Shown here piece after piece: positions 25,630-34,948 of a stretch of 64,000 bases of DNA (the first letter of the stretch is position 1; every line of letters starts with the position of its first letter). The DNA comes from Planctomycetaceae bacterium. GTDB lineage: Bacteria > Planctomycetota > UBA1135 > GCA-002686595. The translations under genes were made by a program, and so were the position numbers. The notes beneath the pieces were generated by a model. The model had not been told where the DNA came from, did not search any database, and worked only from the letters and a program-made list of their open reading frames with translations. Location of the stretch: NCBI GenBank assembly GCA_011525785.1, contig WYBT01000019.1, positions 1-64,000 of the forward strand, in the 5' to 3' direction.

Positions 25630-26499
25630 CCGAGCGAGGACTGCGTGCGGCGGCAGGTTCTCGGCCGTCGCCAAGAGCGCGTGCAGCGTCCTCAGCGTGT
25701 GCAGGATGTTCTGGCCGATGGCCAGGTTCTCTGCTGCGAACGGCGTGGCCTCGGCCGCGCGCGTGCGAGCCACGTGCAAGCGTTCGAGGAACGACTCGTA
25801 GCTCTGCGGATCGTGTTCGGGGCGCAGGATCACGGACGCGACGGTGCGTGCGAGCCGCTCGTCCTCGCCCATCGAGAAGGCGCGCTCCATCGGCGTCGCG
25901 AGGCGCTGCTCGACGGCGTCGAGAATGCGTGCGAGACCCGCGGCGTCGACGTGCGGGTTGCGCGCGAGGAACTTGAGCAGGTCGGCGGTGTGCGCGACGG
26001 CGTGGATCCAGCCCAGTTGCGCATCCCAGTCGCGCAGGTCCCGCTCGCGCGCGCTGTAGTCGAGCGCGCGTTCGAGCAGCGCAGCGACCTCTTCACGGTT
26101 CAGGAACGGCGCCTGGTTGTCGCGCGCGACGACGAGCGCGAGCGCGAGGGCCGAAAAGGAGCGCAGCAAGACGCGCTCATCGCCGGAGGAGCCCAAACCC
26201 TGCTCGAGGTTGGCCGTCCAGCGCCGCGCGAGTTCGCGCAGCTCGTCGGGCTCGAGCACCCGCTGCCGCACGATCCACTGCGCGAGCAGCGTGTACGCGC
26301 AGTCGTCGCGCAGCTTGGGATCGCGCGAGCCGAGCAGCTCCGAGAGCTCGAGAGCGAGCTCGAACGGGGCCTGTCCCGCCGGGACGGCGCCGCTCGCGGC
26401 GATGGCGCTCCAGTCGCGCTCGACGCGCGCCGCCGGCGAGCGACGGTGTGCTGCGCAGGCGGCGCAGAGCGAGATCGCGAGTACTACGGCGCTGCGCAC
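25597..26499 (-). CDS. DUF2785-like exported helical protein
   Basis: 300 residues from GTG 26499. The N-terminus (MRSAVVLAISLCAACAAH) is a signal peptide, with a Cys that is not in a standard lipobox. The mature part is all-helical: GSRDPKLRDDCAYTLLAQWI, then FSALALALVVARDNQAPFL, and the segment WDAQLGWIHAVAHTADLLKF followed by LARNPH, which is the pattern I associate with the DUF2785 family (repeat helices with W-x-H-A-x-A-H). The family has no known function. Its last 15 codons are duplicated at 23797-23850. It is divergent from operon 2, with 446 bp between. Confidence 0.72.
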   Translation of the reverse strand: MRSAVVLAISLCAACAAHRRSPAARVERDWSAIAASGAVPAGQAPFELALELSELLGSRDPKLRDDCAYTLLAQWIVRQRVLEPDELRELARRWTANLEQGLGSSGDERVLLRSFSALALALVVARDNQAPFLNREEVAALLERALDYSARERDLRDWDAQLGWIHAVAHTADLLKFLARNPHVDAAGLARILDAVEQRLATPMERAFSMGEDERLARTVASVILRPEHDPQSYESFLERLHVARTRAAEATPFAAENLAIGQNILHTLRTLHALLATAENLPPHAVLARDATLRALAQP

Positions 26500-26945
26500 G
26501 GCGTCGGAGCATACGGCTGGCGAGCCCGACGCGCGCTCAGCGTCCGGAGCGACCTACTTCGGCGATCCGAGTGCGCGCGGAACGCGATCCTCGGCGTGAA
26601 CGGCAGAGGTGCGACTCCACGTCGCGGACACGCCGCTCGCACTGCGCGCGAGCCGTGCTCGATCGGCTTGCGGCGGCGCGGAGCAGCTTGTCGGGCCGCT
26701 GCTCTCCGGCGAGCGCGCCAGCGACCGCTGCGCGGGTCGAGCGCAAGCCCGTGGCTTGTCACGTGCTGGCGCCGCGGGGAGACTCTCCGGCAGCGGCGAC
26801 GCCTCGACCACGGCTCGCCCCGACGACTCCCGACTCGACCGCGGGCCGGCTGCCGGATCGGCTTCCGCCCTTTGCGGCGTCGTCCTCGGCTTCGGCCGCA
26901 CTAGATTGCGCGCGTCCGACCCCACGGCAAGTTTCCGGCGCGAAG
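26500..26945. other. Gene-free divergent region before operon 2
   Basis: 446 bp between the starts of the DUF2785-like gene and the operon 2 sigma factor. Open frames here are GC-driven and have no protein character. It must contain the operon 2 promoter; nothing stands out as a -35/-10 pair or operator. Confidence 0.5.
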
Positions 26946-27572
26946 TTGAAACGCCTACCGCCTCTCCAGCGTCCCACCGGCGAGTCCGGCGCGCTTGCGC
27001 CCGCTTTCGCGAGCGATCTCGCACTGATCGAGGCCACGCGCGGCGGCGACGAACGTGCGCGCACCGAGCTCGCACACCGCCTGCGGGTGGTGGCGCGCGT
27101 GCTCGACGCCCGCAACCGGCAGCTCGGCAGCCCTTTTCGCGACCATGAACTCGAAGACATCGTGCAAGACGCCATCACGAGGACCTGGGAGAGCTTGGCG
27201 CAGTTCCGAGGCGGCTCGACGCTCGAATCGTGGGTCTATCCCATCGCGGTGCGAACGCTTTCGAACGCGCTGCGCGAGCGCCGGGCGCGCGGATCGTGGC
27301 TGCCGCGCGACAGTCAGGTGGATCCCGACCAGCTGCTCGCCCAACAGGACGAGTTCGCCGGCGACTGCGAGGCGCTCGCGCGTGCGCTCGGGGAGCTCGA
27401 GCCGCGCCGCGCCGACGTGATCCGGCTGCGGCACGCAAACGACGCGTCGTTCGACGAGATCGGAGCGCGCCTGGGCGTGCCCCCCGACACGGCGAAGACC
27501 TGGTACTACCGCGGCATCGCGGCGCTGCGTGACCTGATCGGTCGCCGCGCGGCCACCGGGGGCTCGGCATGA
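26946..27572 (+). CDS. ECF-type RNA polymerase sigma factor (operon 2)
   Basis: About 208 residues from TTG 26946. The start is uncertain: no in-frame ATG or GTG lies close, and the TTG is the first start that keeps the whole sigma fold with a short head. Region 2 reads FRDHELEDIVQDAITRTWES followed by LESWVYPIAVRTLSNALRER; region 4 is LEPRRADVIRLRHANDASFD and EIGARLGVPPDTAKTWYYRG. It parallels the sigma factor at 6091 in order and spacing but is diverged in sequence. Its stop overlaps the ATG of the next gene (ATGA). Target genes unknown. Confidence 0.84.
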   Translation: MKRLPPLQRPTGESGALAPAFASDLALIEATRGGDERARTELAHRLRVVARVLDARNRQLGSPFRDHELEDIVQDAITRTWESLAQFRGGSTLESWVYPIAVRTLSNALRERRARGSWLPRDSQVDPDQLLAQQDEFAGDCEALARALGELEPRRADVIRLRHANDASFDEIGARLGVPPDTAKTWYYRGIAALRDLIGRRAATGGSA

Positions 27573-28237
27573 GCACGCAAGATCGATCCAGTCACGGCGC
27601 CGAGCACGAACGCGAGCTCGCGCAGCTGTGGGAGTCCACCGGCGGCGCCGCCGACGCGCGGGTCAGCGCGCTGCTCGCCCGTTGCGCAGGGTGCGCGCAG
27701 AGCTGGGCGCGCCTGGAGGCGACGCAGGCGCTCGTGGCGCAGGTGCTGCAGACGCAACAGCGCGAGCAGCGCGAGCCCGGCGACGGACGGCTCGCGCCCG
27801 GCGAAGCGAACATCGAGCGCATGCTCGAGCGTGCGATGCGGCGCGAGCGGCCTCGCGCGCGCACTTGGCCCAGACTGCTGGCGGCGGCGGTGGTGCTCGT
27901 CGCGCTCGGCATCGGAGTGCACCGCGCGCTCGCGCCCAGCCCGACCCGACCCGACCCGGAGCTCGGCGCCGGGCTGCGCTTGCTGTCTCCGCTCGCGCAG
28001 AGCGACCCCAAGGAGCGCTTCACGTTCGAGGCCGCCGACGATGGCGGGTGGTTCGAGATCGTGGTCGTGGATGCGGACGGTCGCGAAGTCCTGCGTTCGA
28101 CGCGGCTGGAGCGCTCGCCCTGGACGCTCTCCGACGACGAGCGCCAGCGCCTCCCGCCGGTGTTCGAGTGGCGCGTCACCGCCTTCGATTCCTCCGGCTC
28201 GATCGAAGCGCAGGCCAAGGCGCGCCTCGAGCGTTGA
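27569..28237 (+). CDS. Single-pass membrane protein, possible anti-sigma factor (operon 2)
   Basis: 222 residues. The cytoplasmic head (residues 1-100) has a CxxC pair in LLARCAGCAQSW, reminiscent of the zinc-finger anti-sigma (ZAS) motif but without its His. A membrane helix follows at about 103-122 (WPRLLAAAVVLVALGIGVHR). The outer part is a beta domain (GGWFEIVVVDADGREVLRST) like that of the protein at 6720. Position after a sigma factor, topology and the partial motif support an anti-sigma role, still an inference. The next gene follows after 14 bases. Confidence 0.74.
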   Translation: MSTQDRSSHGAEHERELAQLWESTGGAADARVSALLARCAGCAQSWARLEATQALVAQVLQTQQREQREPGDGRLAPGEANIERMLERAMRRERPRARTWPRLLAAAVVLVALGIGVHRALAPSPTRPDPELGAGLRLLSPLAQSDPKERFTFEAADDGGWFEIVVVDADGREVLRSTRLERSPWTLSDDERQRLPPVFEWRVTAFDSSGSIEAQAKARLER

Positions 28238-28251
28238 GACGCGGCGGAGCG

Positions 28252-30714
28252 ATGCGCTTGCGACTGCGGACGTCGGTCGGGGCCCTGTGCACGGTGCTGC
28301 TGAGCGCCGTGTCCTTCGCGCAGCAGTCGCTCGACGACTGGCTGGCTCGTTCGCGCGGCGACGGCCGAAGCCCGCCGAACGAGCGGATCGAGAGCTTGCG
28401 CGAGCAACTGGGCGCGTCGTCGCTCGACGCCGCCGCACGTGCGACCTGGCTGAAGGAGCTGCGCGCGAGCAGGATCGACGAGCCGGGCGCGCGCGGGCTC
28501 GCCACCGCGCTGGCCGAATCCGACGGCAAGCACGAGCTCGCCGCCGAGCTGCGGCTCGACCTGGCCGCGGCGGCGCTGGCCGCAGGAGCGTGCAGCGAGG
28601 CGCGCGAGCTGCTCGAGGCGCTCGATGCGCATCCCATCGGCGCGTGGCGCGCGCTGGTGGAGCTCGAGCTCGCTCAACTCGCGCGCCTCACGCAGCGCTT
28701 CGCGGCGGCGGAGCAGCGCATCGACAACGCGCTGACGGAACTCGCGGAGCGCCGCGACGAGTATTCCGAGCAGATGCGCGTCCACGCGCTCGGCGAGCGC
28801 GTGCTGCTCGAGCTCGAGCTCGGCCGCGTCGACCACGCCGCGCGTGCGCTCGGACAGATCGAGCGCGCGCACGCCGCATCGGGCGCGAGCGCGTTGGACG
28901 TGCCGGTCGTGCTGTGGCGCGCGAGTGTGCTCGTCGCGCAGGACGATCACCGCGCGGCGATCGAGTCGTGCGAGCGCTGGCTCGCTGCAGCGCGATCCGA
29001 CGATCCGAGTCGGGCCCTTGTGCAGTACAGACGCGATTACGCGGCGCTGCTGCTCGCCAGCGCGCTCGACGATGCTCCGCAACAGGCGGTGGCGCGGCTC
29101 GAGTCCGTGCTCGAGGATCCGCGCCTGAGCGCGCCCGAGCGCTGGCGCGGCTGGATCGAGTGCGCCCGCGCGCTGTCCCGCGTCGGAGCGGACGATGCGG
29201 CGCGAGAGCGGCTCGCACGCGCCGACCTGGCGTCGCCCGAGGCGGCGAACGACTGCACGCCGCGCATCCGTCGGACGAGCCTCGCGCTCGCGCTGGCCGC
29301 GCGCCGTCCGCAGCAGCGTGGGGAGCTGGAGCGGACGCTGGACGAGTTCCGACCGCGGTGGGATGCGCTGCTGTCGTCCTGGCGCGACGTGCCGCGGCCG
29401 GCGGGCGGCATCGGCTGGCTGCACTCGGCGAGCAGCCTCGAACTGGTGTGCGACCTCGCGAACGCGCTCCGCGCACTGCACGGGCCGCAGCGCGGCGCCG
29501 AACTCGCCGTCGACGAACTGCTGCGCGCTCAATCCGTCGGTTCACTGGCGCGACAGCTCGACGCGCGCGCCGGCGACCTCGCGGCGTTGCGCGCGACACT
29601 GCTCGACGACGAGCGCCACGGCCTGCTGCTGCTGGTGCTCGCGCCCGCGCGCTCGATGGCCTTCGCGCTCGACCGCGGTTCGCTCACGTTGCACGAGCTT
29701 CCCGGCCGGCTGCGGCTGCGGGAGCTGGTCGCGCCGCTGCTCGCGCCCGGTTCGAGCGAGGCCGAAGCGCGCGCCGCATGGAGCGCGTTCTTCCCCGGCG
29801 AACTCGCGCCGTGGGTTTCGCAGCGCCCGAGGCTGACGATCGTGGGGGCCGAGCAGCTCGGCGCGATCCCCTTCGAGCTATTTCTCGCGCCGTCCGGAGT
29901 GCGGCTGGGACTGAGCCACGCGCTCGACCTGTTGCCCTCGGGGCCGGTGGGACTGTGGTTGCACGAGCACCGCGCCGTGCCCGAGCACCGCGGCGCCGCG
30001 CTGCTCGCTGTCGACGAGCCTCTCGCTGCGTTGCGAGAGCGCTTCCCCGAGGTGGTCGAGCTGAACGCCGATCGCGAGTCGCTGGAGGACTTGCTCGCGC
30101 CTTGGGGGAGCGACGCGCAGGCCCGCATCGGCGGCGGCATCGGGCTCGAGCAGTACGACGAGCTCGTGGCGTGCGGGCCCTTCGTCGTGCAGTGGATCAC
30201 CCACGGCGTGTTCGATGCGCAGCGGGATCCTGCCTCGGGCCTCGCGCTCGAGCTCGAGCCCGGCGTGGCCTGGGCGGCCGACTTCGCCGGGCGGCCGGCG
30301 CCGCCTGTCGTCCTGCTCAGTTGCTGTGCGGGTGCGCGCGCGCAGATGCGACGCGGTGACGACGGCGTCCAACAGCTCTCCAGCGCGTTCTATCTCGGCG
30401 GAGCGCGCGCCGTGGTCGCGACGGCGGGCTCGACGCGGCTCTCGCATTCGACCGCCTTCTCGCGCGCGCTGCACCGCGAGCTGGCCGCCGGCGAGAGCGT
30501 CGCTCAGGCCGCGCGACTCGCGCGGGCCGAACTCGCCGAGCGCGGGGACCTCGATCCGCTCGCCTGGGGCGCGTGGCAAGTCACCGGGCTGGGCTCGCTG
30601 CGTGCGGAGCGCGTCCCGTCGCGCGATGTGCTCGCGTGGATGCTCGGCGCAGGCGCGCTCGCGGCCGCCGCACTGATCGCGTGGATCGTCGTGCGGCGGC
30701 GAGCGGCGCGCTGA
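28252..30714 (+). CDS. Exported TPR-CHAT caspase-like peptidase with C-terminal anchor (operon 2)
   Basis: 820 residues from ATG 28252, with GGAG just upstream. Signal peptide RTSVGALCTVLLSAVSFAQ. Residues about 30-440 are TPR-like helical repeats rich in Ala, Leu, Arg and Glu. The CHAT domain has catalytic His in VQWITHGVFD (H651) and Cys in VVLLSCCAGARA (probably C692), then SSAFYLGGARAVVATAG and AAGESVAQAARLARAELAER. A membrane helix (LAWMLGAGALAAAALIAWIV) and basic tail (RRRAAR) end the protein, as in the operon 1 homologue. The predicted location is outward-facing and membrane-tethered. It ends 3 bp before the convergent FG-GAP gene's stop. Confidence 0.85.
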   Translation: MRLRLRTSVGALCTVLLSAVSFAQQSLDDWLARSRGDGRSPPNERIESLREQLGASSLDAAARATWLKELRASRIDEPGARGLATALAESDGKHELAAELRLDLAAAALAAGACSEARELLEALDAHPIGAWRALVELELAQLARLTQRFAAAEQRIDNALTELAERRDEYSEQMRVHALGERVLLELELGRVDHAARALGQIERAHAASGASALDVPVVLWRASVLVAQDDHRAAIESCERWLAAARSDDPSRALVQYRRDYAALLLASALDDAPQQAVARLESVLEDPRLSAPERWRGWIECARALSRVGADDAARERLARADLASPEAANDCTPRIRRTSLALALAARRPQQRGELERTLDEFRPRWDALLSSWRDVPRPAGGIGWLHSASSLELVCDLANALRALHGPQRGAELAVDELLRAQSVGSLARQLDARAGDLAALRATLLDDERHGLLLLVLAPARSMAFALDRGSLTLHELPGRLRLRELVAPLLAPGSSEAEARAAWSAFFPGELAPWVSQRPRLTIVGAEQLGAIPFELFLAPSGVRLGLSHALDLLPSGPVGLWLHEHRAVPEHRGAALLAVDEPLAALRERFPEVVELNADRESLEDLLAPWGSDAQARIGGGIGLEQYDELVACGPFVVQWITHGVFDAQRDPASGLALELEPGVAWAADFAGRPAPPVVLLSCCAGARAQMRRGDDGVQQLSSAFYLGGARAVVATAGSTRLSHSTAFSRALHRELAAGESVAQAARLARAELAERGDLDPLAWGAWQVTGLGSLRAERVPSRDVLAWMLGAGALAAAALIAWIVVRRRAAR

Positions 30715-30717
30715 GGC

Positions 30718-32412
30718 TCACGGCCCGGTCGGAGTCGGCTCGCCCGACGGCGGACGCGGGCGCGGGATCACGCCGCCGATGTTCTCGGCCGCGGTCGCGG
30801 GCGCTGACGCGGCCAACTTGACGCCTTGCCGTTGCGACGTTGCGAATGAATAGAAGTTTCCGGCGTCTGCGCAGGCGCGGTTGTGCATCAGGTCGAAGGC
30901 AAACTGGTTCACGTTGCCGGAGATCGACCACGAGCCGAACGGGCCGACGTAGTTCTCGCCGCGCAGTCGCGCCTGGAGCACGAAGCGTTCGTTGAAGCGC
31001 TCCTCGACATCGAGTTGGACCGCGAGCGTGTGCTCGAGCACGCACTCGCCGCCCGGTGCGGCCAAGGCGCCGGATGCCTCGATCCCCAGGGCGCTGCCCG
31101 TTTCATTCACTCGCCACAGTCGGTACTCGAGCGTGTCGACGCTCGGCGCCGGCTCGAAGTCAGCACTCGTGAAGCTCAACCAGAACGTGGTCACACCCGC
31201 GCCGATGTCCGAGACGCGCTCCGCGTCGTACACGATCGGCCTTCGATCGCACGCCGCAATCGCCACCGAGGGCAGCAGCACGCCTTCGGCTCTCGACACG
31301 ATCGGCATCCAGATGTCCTCGTCACCGTCGTTGTCGAAATCCGCGATTGCTGGGACTGCGCCGTTGGTCGGGAAGGGGTCGAGCGGCGTGTCATTGACCA
31401 GCGCGATGTACGCGAGCGCCCCGGCGGCGGACGAGTACGTGCAAGTAGTGGGCGGCGTCGCGCCCGGGTTGGCGATCAACATGCCGAGCGTGTGGTTGTG
31501 CTCATGGCTCACCATCAGCGCGGGCGGCGCGTTCGGCGCGAGGCTGAGAGCACTCATCCCGACCACTGGGATGAACGTGCCGAAGCTCAGATCCGGTTCT
31601 GAACCGCGCACGTCGGAGACGATCAGCACGCGTTCGTTCGGCAACACGCCGTCGGCGATCCAGGCCGCGCGCTCGCGCGAGGGCAGTTCTCGAATGACGC
31701 TGAGCAGCGGATACGTGCACGGCCGCAAGTGCTCGAAGCGCGTCGCGAGTTCTCCGCCGGCGTCGCTGAGCACTTCGAGCCCGGCGCTGGAGAGCACGGC
31801 CAACTCCTGTCCCTCGTTCTCGGGGCTCCATTGAAGCGCGGCGATGTCCGCGATCTCGCCCGCAGCCGAGAACAAGAGCGGCGTATCGCCGAACGCGGCC
31901 CCATCGAAACCAAAGACACTCACGTCGCGCGCATTGAGCGCAGTGGTCGCGATCTCCAGGTCTCCGTCCCCGTCCAGATCGAGCACGGTCACGTGACGCG
32001 CCGCCAGGTCGCCCAGGCCGCTCACGGCCGTGAGCGTCACGACTCCCTCGGGCGTCGCTCCGCCCTCCCAGCGCGCGATGCGCAAACCCTGGGTGGTCGA
32101 TGCGAGCAGCACGCTGTCGCGATCGTCGCCGTTCGCAGGCCAGCGCTCGAGATCACTCACGTTGCCCGCGAGCGTGAGCGTGCCTCCGTACAGCGACGGC
32201 GCGTGCGTGAGCACCGCGTTCGCTTCGCTGAGTACGACCACGTCAGCGACGCAGTCGCCTGTGAAGTCGCCGACCGCACTCTTCGTGCAACGCCCGCCGT
32301 CGAAATCGCCCGACGGCGTCGACACGCGCTCGGGCGGGTAGTGGACCTGAGCTTGCGTGTGCAGCGAGCCGAAGAGAACGAAAGACGAGAAGAGTGCGAG
32401 TTCGAGCTTCAT
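30718..32412 (-). CDS. Secreted FG-GAP-type protein
   Basis: 564 residues from ATG 32412, chosen because it starts a good signal peptide (LELALFSSFVLFGSLHTQAQ); an upstream ATG at 32451 would spoil it. FG-GAP-like loops are scattered: DFTGDCVADVVVL, DLDGDGDLEIATT, DFDNDGDEDIWMP, with poorer blades between. From about residue 370 the character changes to a beta-rich C-terminal domain (VTTFWLSFTSADFEPAPSVD, EERFNERFVLQARLRGENYV). It ends in a Pro-rich tail (RPRPPSGEPTPTGP). It is convergent with the operon 2 CHAT gene, as a different secreted protein is with operon 1. Function unknown. Confidence 0.8.
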   Translation of the reverse strand: MKLELALFSSFVLFGSLHTQAQVHYPPERVSTPSGDFDGGRCTKSAVGDFTGDCVADVVVLSEANAVLTHAPSLYGGTLTLAGNVSDLERWPANGDDRDSVLLASTTQGLRIARWEGGATPEGVVTLTAVSGLGDLAARHVTVLDLDGDGDLEIATTALNARDVSVFGFDGAAFGDTPLLFSAAGEIADIAALQWSPENEGQELAVLSSAGLEVLSDAGGELATRFEHLRPCTYPLLSVIRELPSRERAAWIADGVLPNERVLIVSDVRGSEPDLSFGTFIPVVGMSALSLAPNAPPALMVSHEHNHTLGMLIANPGATPPTTCTYSSAAGALAYIALVNDTPLDPFPTNGAVPAIADFDNDGDEDIWMPIVSRAEGVLLPSVAIAACDRRPIVYDAERVSDIGAGVTTFWLSFTSADFEPAPSVDTLEYRLWRVNETGSALGIEASGALAAPGGECVLEHTLAVQLDVEERFNERFVLQARLRGENYVGPFGSWSISGNVNQFAFDLMHNRACADAGNFYSFATSQRQGVKLAASAPATAAENIGGVIPRPRPPSGEPTPTGP

Positions 32413-32602
32413 GTTGAGGTTCCGCGGCTTGGACGAACGCCGATTGAGCAACTTGGCGCGCGACGATAGCCGAGCTGAGCGAAGCCGCGCGCCGCGCGGC
32501 GGTGGGTGAGAGCTGCGCGACCGGGAATCCCCCGTCCGCGCGTTTGGGTGATGAGGGCGCCCGCGTCGTCAGAGCAACGCGGGCGCCACCGTCGACAGCG
32601 AC

Positions 32603-34498
32603 TCAGAAGGAGGCGATCTCGGACGCGATCACCAGCCCCGAGGCGTAGAACTGCGCCGCGCCGTAGTACCCGCCTTGGAACAGCACGACCAGGGTCGAGC
32701 CAGCGAGCGAGGCCGGATAGGCGAACGAGGGCGCCACAGGCAGCGCGCCCAGCGCGCTAGTGACATTGAAGACCGGCGTGCGCGCGCCGAACAGCGCGAC
32801 GCTGCTGGCTGCCGGCGGAGTCCAGACGAAGGCGAGCGGACCGCTCGCGTTGTACGGCGCGGCCGGCAGCGGATCGACGAAGCTCAACGTGAACCCGGCG
32901 AGCGCCAGCGGCGCACCGACGGCCGCGATGTCCTGACCTGCGTTGAGGCCGTCGGAGAACGCGCCGATGGCCGCGGGCACGTTGGCGAGGCCGAGCGGGA
33001 CCGAGGGTCCGGAGAAGATGTTGACTGCGCTGCTCGACTGACCGCTGACGGGCGCGGACGCCGACAGCGTGATGGTCGGCACACCAGCGCCTGCGGTGAT
33101 GGTGAAAGTCAGCATGGCGCTCGCGACCGAGTCCGCGACGACGTAGTTGTTGCCGCCGGGCAGGTTCCACGGACGGTCGGTGGCCTGGACGTCGACCGCG
33201 CCAGCGAGCGGCGCGCTCACGGCCAGGGATCCCAGCGCCACGCCGCCGCCCAGTCCGACTGCGGCGACGAACTGCTGGCCGTTGGCGGGATTGGCCGCGA
33301 GCAGCGACGCGACGTTGCCAGCCGTCGGCCGCAAGACCTCAGGGTTGCCGAACGCTCCCAGCGGCGCGCCGCCCGTGGTCAGTGCGCTCGTCGTCGCTGT
33401 GATGTTGGTCGCGCCGGTCGCCGACAGGAGTCCGACTGCGCCCGCTCCGGGCGTGCCGCCGCCGACGACCGACGGAGTGGCGGTGAGCAGCACGGCGACT
33501 GCCGCGCCTCCGACCGTGCTCACGGCGGGCTCGTTGAAGCCCGGCGCGAGCGAACGTCCGACTCCGAATGGATCGTTCGCCCCGAACGTCGCGAAGTTCG
33601 TCGCCGGGTTGTAGGCGCCCCACGAGTGGCCGCTCACGCCGCCGGGTCGGCTCAATCCGAAGACGACGGACTGTCCTGCGATGGAGTTGAATCCGAGGGC
33701 CAGATTCGTGCCGACGATGTAGCGCGGGCCGAATCCGCCACCGCCCAGGGCCGGAGTCTGCACGATCGTGGACGCGACGCCGGTCGTGACGTTGATGGAC
33801 ACGACGCCGTTGAGCAGCGGCACGACGACTCCGTTCGAAGCGGAATCGAACGTCATGCGCGTCGCGAACGGAGTGGGCGCTTGGTTGAAGGTGAACTGAT
33901 TGAGAACGACCGGCGCCACACCAGGGAAGAGTTGGAGCTGCACGACGGTGGTCTGCGCCGCTGCTCCGGTCTGACCGTTGCTGAACTCGACGAACACCGT
34001 CCCGTTGGACGTGATCGGGAGGATGTCGTAGTCGAAGCGATTGGCGGCGCCTGTCGCCAGTGCGACTGCGCACGAAGCGCCATTGGGGCCGCAGACGCTC
34101 GCCGTCGTGAGCGCGAAGTGGGCCGCTTCGACGTTGAGCGTCGTCACTCCAGCGACGACCGAGACCGTCGGCACGAGCACGTGCGGAACCGGGTCGACTC
34201 CGTCGAATGCAAGTGTCGGAAGCACCTCGAGGCGTGTCTGTGCAGCTCGGCGGTTGTGGGTGGCCGACAACTGACCTGTCAACGCGACTTGCGTCGTGCC
34301 GTTCACGCCGGCGAACAGAGCGAAGTCCGGATTGTGAATCGTGAGGACGTCCGAGCCCGTTCCCGCACGCTCGACAAAGACGTAGTAGCCGTTGTTGCCC
34401 GGTGGAATGGGCAGTGACTGGGAGCGAGCGGCGTTCGGGAGGAGCAACGCGGCGGCGAAGAGCGCGAAGCGAGCAGCGCGCAGAGAGGATGCAGACAT
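32603..34498 (-). CDS. Secreted beta-rich protein of unknown family
   Basis: 631 residues from ATG 34498 with signal peptide LRAARFALFAAALLLPNAARS. An upstream in-frame ATG (34552) would add 18 non-signal residues. Composition is very low in charge and high in Ala, Gly, Val, Thr and Ser, typical of exported beta-structure: TTLNVEAAHFALTTASVCGP, GVVVPLLNGVVSINVTTGVA, NYVVADSVASAMLTFTITAG. A single CGPNGASC pair of Cys could form a disulfide. No repeats of FG-GAP type, no anchor, no shared C-terminal module. I do not recognise the family. Confidence 0.72.
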   Translation of the reverse strand: MSASSLRAARFALFAAALLLPNAARSQSLPIPPGNNGYYVFVERAGTGSDVLTIHNPDFALFAGVNGTTQVALTGQLSATHNRRAAQTRLEVLPTLAFDGVDPVPHVLVPTVSVVAGVTTLNVEAAHFALTTASVCGPNGASCAVALATGAANRFDYDILPITSNGTVFVEFSNGQTGAAAQTTVVQLQLFPGVAPVVLNQFTFNQAPTPFATRMTFDSASNGVVVPLLNGVVSINVTTGVASTIVQTPALGGGGFGPRYIVGTNLALGFNSIAGQSVVFGLSRPGGVSGHSWGAYNPATNFATFGANDPFGVGRSLAPGFNEPAVSTVGGAAVAVLLTATPSVVGGGTPGAGAVGLLSATGATNITATTSALTTGGAPLGAFGNPEVLRPTAGNVASLLAANPANGQQFVAAVGLGGGVALGSLAVSAPLAGAVDVQATDRPWNLPGGNNYVVADSVASAMLTFTITAGAGVPTITLSASAPVSGQSSSAVNIFSGPSVPLGLANVPAAIGAFSDGLNAGQDIAAVGAPLALAGFTLSFVDPLPAAPYNASGPLAFVWTPPAASSVALFGARTPVFNVTSALGALPVAPSFAYPASLAGSTLVVLFQGGYYGAAQFYASGLVIASEIASF

Positions 34499-34948
34499 GG
34501 TGAACTCCGTGGTTGCGCCCGACACTGCGCCGGGCTCGCGGACGTTCGGCACGCCATGGCTGCGCGTCGTTTCAACAATTCGGCCGCAAGTTTGCCGCCG
34601 CGGTTCGCTTCTCGGTTCGGCGAACGAGCGTTATCGATCAACGCGGCCCGGGCCGACGTCGTCGACGCGACATGGGCTCGAAGCGCCCGGCAGGTTGCTT
34701 CCTGCGGCAAGCAGCTCGGTCCGTGCTCGCTCGCCAGCGGTGCGTGGACCAGATCACGACAGACTGGAGGCGCTCTTTCCAGTCGTCGGCGGGCTCGCGA
34801 GTCATTCGGGCTTGTCAGGCCCTCGAGCGCGAATCGTCCGGACTAGCGACTCGGCGTTTGCGCCGCCGCCGCAGAGTGAGGCGGCGCGTGAGACATCGCA
34901 GCGCACGGCTGTGGAGCACGCTGCCCCGCAGCCATGCGTGCACCGCGA
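34499..34948. other. Gene-free stretch with one strong hairpin
   Basis: 450 bp between two minus-strand genes. A GCGCCGCC/GGCGGCGC hairpin (arms 34860-34867 and 34880-34887) lies about 60 bp past the stop of the gene at 34949. It has no T tract on either strand, so it is at best a factor-assisted terminator. A small plus-strand frame at 34556-34846 has no protein character. Confidence 0.4.

Noticed and set aside
34556..34846. Open plus-strand frame of 96 codons
   Set aside because: Arg/Ser/Ala-rich composition, no start-site signal, and typical of GC-driven open frames in a gene-free region.
34860..34887. Hairpin as a rho-independent terminator
   Set aside because: Strong stem, but no T tract follows it on either strand.
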